Source: Gerris lacustris (lineage: Eukaryota > Arthropoda > Insecta > Hemiptera > Gerridae). Taken from it: a DNA stretch of 64,000 nucleotides. A program made the position numbers and the translations under genes. Below the pieces are notes generated by a model. It was not told where the DNA came from. It ran no database searches and worked only from the letters and a program-made list of their open reading frames with translations. Numbering within the stretch: position 1 is the first letter of the stretch; the number at the start of each line of letters is the position of its first letter. The DNA is taken from assembly GCA_951217055.1 (NCBI GenBank), contig OX578276.1, positions 30,527,505 through 30,591,504 on the forward strand, given 5' to 3'. Positions 61,001 to 64,000 of the stretch are shown in pieces.

Positions 61001-63056
61001 TATTTATAAATGGTTCCTTATAATATTTAATTCTTAAGTAAAGGCTTATTTTTGAGACACCTCTTCTTGGGTCATCTCAAGCTAAAAATTTAATATATCT
61101 AATTATAATTATTAAAATTGTAAAAACAGTCATTTCTATTCAGAAATTAACGATCAATTTCCATTTAAAAAAATTATCATGCTTCAAATGTAGATAAATA
61201 GATATTAAAATTTAATCTTCTAGTCAGTCAGGTTAATATGGGTGATTCCAATTTAAAGTGCATTTTCATGACCTAGATGAATAACTGGAGCGTTTTTCAC
61301 ATAATTGACAGGATTTTTCTTCATGGTAACTCAGTTAAGCTAACAGAACTACAACCAAGCAAAAAAATAATGCGCCGCTTAAATTTAACCGCTATAAAAA
61401 TTTTCCTAAAGGCGATTTTGCAACAACTGTGGCTGTCCTTAAGTCAGTTGTTCTTATTCACTTCACTCTAGCTCATACATTAATAATTTTATTCAAAAAC
61501 TTATTGGATAATTTTGAAGTAAGGTTGTACCAGGATTAAAATATGTGTTAGTTATTACAAATAATAAATTATTACTAAACTGAACTTCAAGTTAAAGTTT
61601 GTCCTTTAAAAAAATGTAATTACCATGGCATTATATATATGTGACCCCTACTCTGGTTGTGGCATGGAGATTTTAAGTGGCGAGAGATTTTTGCAATGCC
61701 GCAACACTGATTTACTAGCAACAGTTGATAGGGGATGAGCTGAACCCTTCAGTTGGGAGCTAGCGCTAATTCCGATTGTTCTTCCAGTTACGTACCTTTT
61801 TAAACGTAATTACCGTGCATGTTATTAAAGTCTATTTTCAAAAACTTTTTAGGTTAAGTTATAGTTCATTGTTTAGGCTTTTAAGAGTGCTATTTAATGG
61901 TGTATTAAAATTGGATTTTTATTTTAAACTACTGACCAAAATATTTTCTTAAAGTGTGAAATGTAACTACCGTGCACGAAAATGTGTAATTCATGTGGCT
62001 TAATTACCATGTTTTAAATAAACTTAATTCCAGCCTAAAAATTTAAAAAAATATTTCCCATCTGTGCCGCATGCTGCAATATATCTGAAATTAGTTTGAG
62101 AACATTCCATAATTTTTCCATAATTTTTTTAAAAAGTCAAAATTTTCAGTCTAAGTCCAATTTTAGATTCCAAAATAGCACTTTAAATTAGAATCACCCA
62201 TATATTATGGATTTCGTATTTTATATATCGTATAATAAACGTTCTTAAACTAAAAATTTGTTGTTAATGTTAAAAATGATGGTTTTTGTTGTTGTTGTTT
62301 TTTTTACAATTTTAATAATTAAATAAAAGTTATATATTTATTACTTTATTAAATAAAAATAATAAATGCCCAAAGAGAGATCAAAATATCACTGAAGTCA
62401 GCCTTTTTAATTCTAAAGGATTTCTAATCTTATGCTCAGAAAATGTCCATTCCCCTGGCATTTCTTACAATAAGGCCACTAATGGAATTAAATTAAAAGA
62501 TAAAATAAATTAAAAGGGAAAATATTTTTTTCCTATTTCTTCATCCTACAATAGACCTAACTAATCAAGAATTTGACCCATTTGTTAAGTTCAATCAACA
62601 CTAGTTTTACAAGCGGCCAATACACGTTTTTGTTCAACATACAACACTTTTTTACATTGGTTATCTCTTCATTTTTTCGCAATTATATTCTAGTGTAAAG
62701 CAGTACCTACAACAAAATGTCTTATCTCAATTATTACCTCCAAATATTGGACAATAATTTAGCTCTGTGGTACAGTTGGTGGCTTTTGGAAATCACATTT
62801 TCTCTATAGCCTATAGTGCAGTTATTAAAACTTCATTTCACGAACAAGTCTTCTTTTATTTGAGGAAATTAATATATTTTTATAAAGTGTTTTCTCTTTA
62901 TTTATACATGAGAAATGATTTATTCGTGTTTTTGTCTGTTTTATGTTTTCTTAGACATTCGCTAGTCAAAGAGATAGACAATCTCTGAAGAGTTATATGT
63001 CTAGTCTGTCTCCTCAAGGTGATAATTTCATTTATGCAGAATCCATATTGGGCTCG
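43014..63056 (+). CDS. VIPAS39: VIPAS39 / SPE-39 / Vps16B orthologue (spliced, 11 exons seen, 3' end missing)
   Basis: This protein family binds the Sec1/Munc18 protein VPS33B and works in RAB11-linked endosomal recycling and lysosome or phagosome delivery; in Drosophila it is Vps16B. Eleven exons with GT-AG borders and fully compatible phases encode about 423 residues, against about 490 in human. The N-terminus (FWSTSEVKGFNFDDDE) matches the family's acidic YWNSSKFKAFTFDDED-type start, which fixes the ATG. The Vps16 C-terminal-like alpha-solenoid runs from about residue 113 to the end. Conserved blocks include TLFLSRTLKKSLFQQL, RLVERQIEMKEEVG, FQWTALTARAAQQDWESL, GWLGSKKIKSAIPM, NNKAPENVL and IEDIDSKLSLAKKLQCHKII. 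The final few residues (family end about IRWKN) were not found; they lie in a tiny last exon or beyond the window. The region between residues 22 and 112 is shorter than in vertebrates. Introns are long and full of transposons. Confidence 0.93.
43576..44158. repeat. 150-bp inverted repeat with 283-bp loop (VIPAS39 intron 1)
   Basis: 43576-43725 and 44009-44158 are inverted copies with no mismatch seen. Coordinate sums stay at 87734 from end to end. The loop contains a second, inner inverted pair (GTCACTTCCTAAGAAAAAT...). The centre has CCGCACCGCTTCGCGGTGCT, a GC-rich small hairpin. Confidence 0.95.
44704..45084. mobile_element. TIR element carrying a tRNA-like core (VIPAS39 intron 1)
   Basis: Inverted ends of about 70 bp (TCCAACT...GTTAGACTACTA...GGCGGTTAAAATTGTA) flank a minus-strand tRNA-like stretch (44845-44912) with GCCTCGGTGGCTGTAAGAC and GGGTTCGAATCTAGC. 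The inverted ends themselves look like tRNA A-box halves, so this may be two SINEs head to head. Confidence 0.65.
45525..46190 (+). repeat. Family C repeat, interrupted
   Basis: CTTCTGAGCTTACTGAAGAT is the hairpin head. The body is split by the MITE at 45622-45839 and continues with ATATCAGGGAAGATTTTG. Confidence 0.65.
45622..45839. mobile_element. 218-bp mariner/pogo-like MITE with TA target
   Basis: The ends are CAGTCAGATTATC... and its inverse ...GATAATCTGACTG, with about 30-bp TIRs including AAAGTTTTGACTTTT. TA flanks both sides. Removing it restores the family C sequence, so it is a clean nested insertion. Confidence 0.9.
46212..46499. mobile_element. 288-bp piggyBac-like MITE with TTAA duplication
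   Basis: TTAA flanks both sides (46208-46211 and 46500-46503). The TIRs are CCCATTCAATGCG and its inverse. The interior carries the palindrome-rich GTGGATCCACTGTGGATCCA motif three times. It sits in VIPAS39 intron 1, 180 bp before exon 2. Confidence 0.93.
46681..46789 (+). CDS. VIPAS39: VIPAS39 exon 2 (residues 22-58)
   Basis: The acceptor is a T-rich tract ending TTTTTTGTAG and the donor is CAG|GTAGAT. It enters in phase 0 and leaves in phase 1. It reads SNDQLFGIPLKGAARLSQQL and continues, a low-conservation linker. It is placed by splice signals and phase rather than strong homology. Confidence 0.75.
47390..47464 (+). CDS. VIPAS39: VIPAS39 exon 3 (residues 58-83)
   Basis: The acceptor is CTTTTAG after a long T tract and the donor is CTA|GTAAGA. 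It enters and leaves in phase 1. It reads GQYGSVKGTPKYDLLQLISE, in the variable linker where vertebrate proteins have Ser-rich and Pro-rich sequence. Confidence 0.75.
47570..47990 (+). pseudogene. LINE ORF2 C-terminal fragment (VIPAS39 intron 3)
   Basis: Broken frames read NLRNLVGVLTRHCRLSRHL and, in another frame, CGEEEETAYDYL...GRFCFHIL, like the RNase H end and CPxC..EEETxxHxL..C motif of jockey/R1-type ORF2 proteins. It has no target-site features left. Confidence 0.65.
48609..48697 (+). CDS. VIPAS39: VIPAS39 exon 4 (residues 83-112)
   Basis: The acceptor is TTTTTTCCAG and the donor is CAA|GTAATA. It enters in phase 1 and leaves in phase 0. It ends LKPDEELRLLRRQVQ, a charged helix that leads into the solenoid. 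A 233-bp insertion lies only 28 bp past the donor. Confidence 0.8.
48726..48958 (+). mobile_element. 233-bp insertion with hammerhead core, 12-bp flanking duplication
   Basis: TATTATCAATAT flanks both sides (48714-48725 and 48959-48970). The right 192 bp is bounded by 23-bp inverted repeats (CACAATTTGTGTTAGGGAGA..., one mismatch) that themselves abut TA. A hammerhead core lies inside. It has no ORF and no poly(A). It sits 28 bp after the exon 4 donor. Confidence 0.8.
48816..48858 (+). ncRNA. Hammerhead ribozyme-like core (type III order)
   Basis: Stem III GCATCGT pairs with ACGATGC (7 bp). The cleavage triplet is GTC (cut after 48823). The core CTGATGA spans 48830-48836. Stem II is GTC/GAC with loop AGTTGC, and GAAA spans 48849-48852. 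All invariant core bases are present. Stem I is only GGGCCC, self-complementary and too short to close as a hairpin, so cleavage may need a dimer or may be lost. Confidence 0.6.
49683..50081 (+). mobile_element. tRNA/5S rRNA-chimeric SINE, intact with TSD (VIPAS39 intron 4)
   Basis: The 14-bp duplication GATTGCAAGCCAAG lies at 49669-49682 and 50082-50095, and a 26-base poly(A) closes the element. The head has a tRNA A-box half (CTGGGTGGCTCAGAGGCTAG), then a segment matching 5S rRNA internal promoter sequence (GTTAAGCAGCCTCGAGC, then GGTCAGTAGATGGATGGGTG), then a B-box half (GGGTTCGATTCCCGG). The outer GGGGCC/GGCCCC resembles an acceptor stem. The remaining body is shared with 22297-22650. Confidence 0.93.
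50283..50432 (+). CDS. VIPAS39: VIPAS39 exon 5 (residues 113-162)
   Basis: The acceptor is ATTTTGTTTCAG and the donor is GAG|GTAATT; it is phase 0 at both ends. It holds LNAAILFGDGDAILE, which matches the family block that precedes the VLIFLKRTLSKEI-type helix. Confidence 0.9.
50834..50907 (-). tRNA. tRNA-like sequence (VIPAS39 intron 5)
   Basis: The minus strand folds as a 74-nt cloverleaf. The D-arm is GCTC/GAGC, the anticodon stem is CTACA/TGTAG with loop CTGGAAA (anticodon GGA), and 6 of 7 acceptor pairs form. The T-stem has two mismatches. Anticodon GGA would be serine, but the long serine variable arm is absent, so a tRNA-derived SINE head or pseudogene is more likely. Confidence 0.5.
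52183..52319 (+). CDS. VIPAS39: VIPAS39 exon 6 (residues 163-208)
   Basis: The acceptor is ATTTACAG and the donor is TTAGA|GTAAGT. It enters in phase 0 and leaves in phase 2. It encodes VTLFLSRTLKKSLFQQLMF and then AVAHYIHYLSTKMQIQEATD, a clear solenoid match. Confidence 0.93.
52896..53598 (-). pseudogene. Two overlapping coiled-coil ORFs, possible retroelement gag
   Basis: ORF 53098-53598 (166 aa) has two heptad-like helices (LLEKNLRELENKLDRQQAEV and TILKMELRDKIECITTLTDK) and a basic Ser-rich C-end with repeated SKVSS. ORF 52896-53159 overlaps in another frame and adds RRNGEIRKRQVELEEQLKEN. The frame switch suggests one protein broken by a shift. The layout recalls BEL/Pao-type gag N-termini, but I cannot assign it. 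It lies in VIPAS39 intron 6 on the opposite strand. Confidence 0.4.
53650..55644 (-). mobile_element. Degenerate Penelope-like element (VIPAS39 intron 6)
   Basis: Order on the minus strand: the 5' end with the TTTACC/GGTAAA hairpin (55480-55560), the ORF start near 55364 (MNQVTDENVETNTPP), RT fragments (MSLFTSIPLEEMYKIIN; then MGSKLS and YKYIDDLILII, the catalytic DD with Ile-Asp-Asp; FTFEKELNNTLNFLDMSI), a linker, and a GIY-YIG-type endonuclease (SDLIYKIDCNNCDKSYIGET, residues SQKLKSR). RT followed by GIY-YIG is diagnostic for Penelope-like elements. Several shifts and a deletion make it inactive. No hammerhead core was seen in it. Confidence 0.88.
55756..55783 (+). CDS. VIPAS39: VIPAS39 exon 7, 28-nt microexon (residues 208-217)
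   Basis: The acceptor is GATTTTTCAG and the donor is TCT|GTGAGT. It enters in phase 2 and leaves in phase 0. It reads (E)LLGRHKEAS, aligned with the family's FRFLDRTEELA region. It is too short for ORF scanning, but phase and homology agree. Confidence 0.85.
56196..56322 (+). CDS. VIPAS39: VIPAS39 exon 8 (residues 218-260)
   Basis: The acceptor is TTTTTTGTTCTAG. The donor is GTTG|GTTTGT, chosen because joining it to exon 9 gives SRLVERQIE, like the family's TLLERQII. It enters in phase 0 and leaves in phase 1. Confidence 0.9.
56695..56875 (-). repeat. Dispersed block shared with 4025-4200
   Basis: CCAAATCAAAGTGG, AACATCAACTTGAT, ATCATGGAAA and GGGCGGGACATGGCTGCTCT recur inverted at 4025-4200. 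Confidence 0.75.
57268..57479 (+). CDS. VIPAS39: VIPAS39 exon 9 (residues 260-330)
   Basis: The acceptor is GTTGCAG and the donor is AAG|GTATTA. It enters in phase 1 and leaves in phase 0. It encodes the best conserved block, including FQWTALTARAAQQDWESL and HSMFITK. Confidence 0.95.
57578..59105. mobile_element. Pogo/Tigger-like non-autonomous element, 1.5 kb (VIPAS39 intron 9)
   Basis: The left end is CAGTCGACTCTCGATAATTC and the right end GAATTATTGAGAGTCGACTG, inverted with one mismatch. An extra AATTATTGAGAG subterminal copy lies near 59055. The TSD is not clear. It contains a G/C-rich repeat (58160-58330) and a SINE (58745-58985). Confidence 0.75.
58745..58985 (-). mobile_element. tRNA-derived SINE nested in the pogo-like element
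   Basis: On the minus strand it reads GAGCTAGCGTGGCCGTGTGG (A-box half), then GGGGTTCGATTCCTCGCTG (B-box half) and a 150-base body. It is distinct from the chimeric SINE. Confidence 0.6.
59150..59504. mobile_element. 355-bp MITE, GGCC(G)CTCCCTGACTTGTCGG ends
   Basis: The TIRs of about 22 bp differ by one base insertion. TTA flanks both sides. The interior has many CGGTA/TACCG steps in both orientations. It lies in VIPAS39 intron 9. Confidence 0.8.
59600..60180. repeat. Repeat with inverted CCATTATTCCC motifs
   Basis: GCCATTATTCCCTTAGCG (59611) and CGCGAGGGGAATAATGGC (59732) are inverted. GGGAGTAAAGTAAG and ACTTACTTTAGTCCC are a second inverted pair at the outer ends (59599 and 60100). It looks like a TIR element of about 520 bp. 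Confidence 0.5.
60657..60833 (+). CDS. VIPAS39: VIPAS39 exon 10 (residues 331-389)
   Basis: The acceptor is GTGTATTTCAG and the donor is GAT|GTAAGT; it is phase 0 at both ends. It begins GWLGSKKIKSAIPMDQIV and carries NNKAPENVL and KLSLAKKLQCHKIIID, all close to the human protein. Confidence 0.95.
61236..62203. mobile_element. 968-bp TIR element (VIPAS39 intron 10)
   Basis: The left end ATATGGGTGATTC.AATTTAAAGTGC is inverted as GCACTTTAAATT.GAATCACCCATAT, with 26-bp TIRs and one mismatch. No transposase is present. Internal TTACCATG/TTACCGTGCA motifs repeat about five times. Confidence 0.82.
62955..63056 (+). CDS. VIPAS39: VIPAS39 exon 11 (residues 390-423)
   Basis: The acceptor is TGTTTTCTTAG and the donor is TCG|GTAAGA; it is phase 0 at both ends. 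It reads TFASQRDRQSLKSYMSSLSP and then AESILGS, aligned with the human TYRDLKDRQQLLAYRSKV...IDALLSS. Only about 5-10 residues should follow. Confidence 0.88.
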
Positions 63057-63114
63057 GTAAGACTACTATTATTATTATTTATTTATTTATTTATTTTTTT
63101 TTTTACTGTCAAAT

Positions 63115-63450
63115 AAACATATATATTGGGTTGACAAAATGACCAGTCTTTGGGATCCTATAGGGAAATTTGATACTGAACTAAAAAATTCCATGAACAA
63201 GGATCTGAAATGGCTCATTTTTAAGATACGTATTTGCCCAAAAATAAAAACATCAAATCATTGTTTTTGCCGAACAATACTTAATATTCTCAAAACCTAC
63301 TCTTCTTACCATTAAATACTTAAAATTTAAGCAAATCTTGTCGTACTGCCACAACACGGACTGGATTAAAACTGAAGCATGAAATTTTCCATAAAAGTCT
63401 GGCTGATTCATTTAGGGACACCCAGCATAATAATGTATATTCATTTTATT
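63115..63450. repeat. GGGTGTCC-type dispersed repeat
   Basis: AGTCTGGCTGATTCATTTAG then GGGACACCC at 63400-63430 is the inverse of GGGTGTCCTGATAAGTCTGG at 60900. These look like two ends or copies of one family. Confidence 0.5.
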
Positions 63451-64000
63451 TTAGTAAGAAAAAAATTCTTTGAAATGTTAATTAAAAAAGATAATTTAAT
63501 ATTTCATTATTCTAGTATTCAGAGCTTCTTACATACCACAAAAGATGCTGTGTTGAATATTCAGAGGTTAAAGCAGACACAAATGCTATGAATCTGTGCA
63601 ATATTAAACACAATCCTACCCCTCTCTCTCATATTAACATTTCAAGTTAAATGTATTATAATTAAATTTATTTGACATTACCTTTGGATTTCTATCTCTT
63701 TTTATTATAATTTGGAAGTATCATGCTCACAGTTGCATCAAGAAGAGAATTAACGAAGCAGTGATATTCTCCTTCTATTTATGTATAATAACAATCTTAA
63801 CATCCTTCTATGCTCTATCGGGTAATCATATAATACACTAAGTTCTCATTAAATCTGCTATATGGCATTCCCAACTTAATTATCAAGCTTGAATTATTAA
63901 TCTTAAATTAAATACATGGTTTAGATCTTTCATCTATATGTATCCTTTATTGAATTATAATAACTTGCCTTGATTTGTGTTGCACTCATTGTCATTTTTT
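63451..64000 (+). other. Downstream of VIPAS39 exon 11
   Basis: AT-rich. A fair acceptor (CATTATTCTAG) at 63514 opens a 45-codon frame, but it does not resemble the family's IRWKN end. Another acceptor (ATTTTATTTTAG, 63454) would add a stop at once. The last exon stays unresolved. Confidence 0.35.

Noticed and set aside
63175..63195. Short candidate last exon of VIPAS39 after CCTATAG (GNLILN then stop)
   Set aside because: Weak acceptor, no likeness to the family's C-terminus, and it lies inside a GGGTGTCC-type dispersed repeat.
63515..63649. Candidate last exon of VIPAS39 reading YSELLTYHKRCC...
   Set aside because: Phase and acceptor are fair, but 40-odd unrelated residues do not fit a family that ends about 5-10 residues later with IRWKN; kept only as a note.

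Overview
The window is AT-rich eukaryotic DNA. It has spliced exons with GT-AG introns, dozens of transposon fragments, long (TA)n microsatellites and one 200-bp N gap. The transposon mix (jockey-like LINEs, a Penelope-like element, tRNA-derived SINEs, hAT, pogo and piggyBac MITEs, Polinton-like remnants) and the sequence of the one recognisable host gene suggest an arthropod, most likely an insect. The species cannot be named from this window.

Right part (43.0-64 kb): the only host gene I can identify is a plus-strand orthologue of VIPAS39/SPE-39 (Drosophila Vps16B), the VPS33B partner in endosome-lysosome trafficking. Eleven coding exons with consistent phases (43014-63056) give about 423 residues. 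The last few residues were not found. Its introns carry most of the intact small elements: a 150-bp perfect-looking inverted repeat, a pogo/mariner-like MITE, a piggyBac-like MITE, a 233-bp insertion with a hammerhead ribozyme core, a SINE with a tRNA/5S-rRNA chimeric head, a LINE RNase H-end fragment, a gag-like ORF pair, a Penelope-like element and several other TIR elements.

Centre (14.8-29.1 kb): a giant near-perfect palindrome. Two arms of about 6.66 kb are separated by a 991-bp spacer. Each arm holds the same decayed contents: tRNA-like sequences, a jockey-like reverse transcriptase fragment, and remnants of an adenain-like protease followed by a virion-type protein, as in Polinton/adintovirus-like elements. 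The arms differ by only a few bases.

Left part (1-14.7 kb) and 29-43 kb: intergenic DNA made of dispersed repeats, minisatellites, MITEs and SINEs. There is one candidate pair of exons (10801-10848 and 13604-13630) of an unidentified plus-strand gene, with a hAT MITE carrying an exact 8-bp target duplication in the intron between them.

There are no bacterial-type operons, no CRISPR array and no rRNA gene. Repeat boundaries were read by eye and can be off by a few bases.
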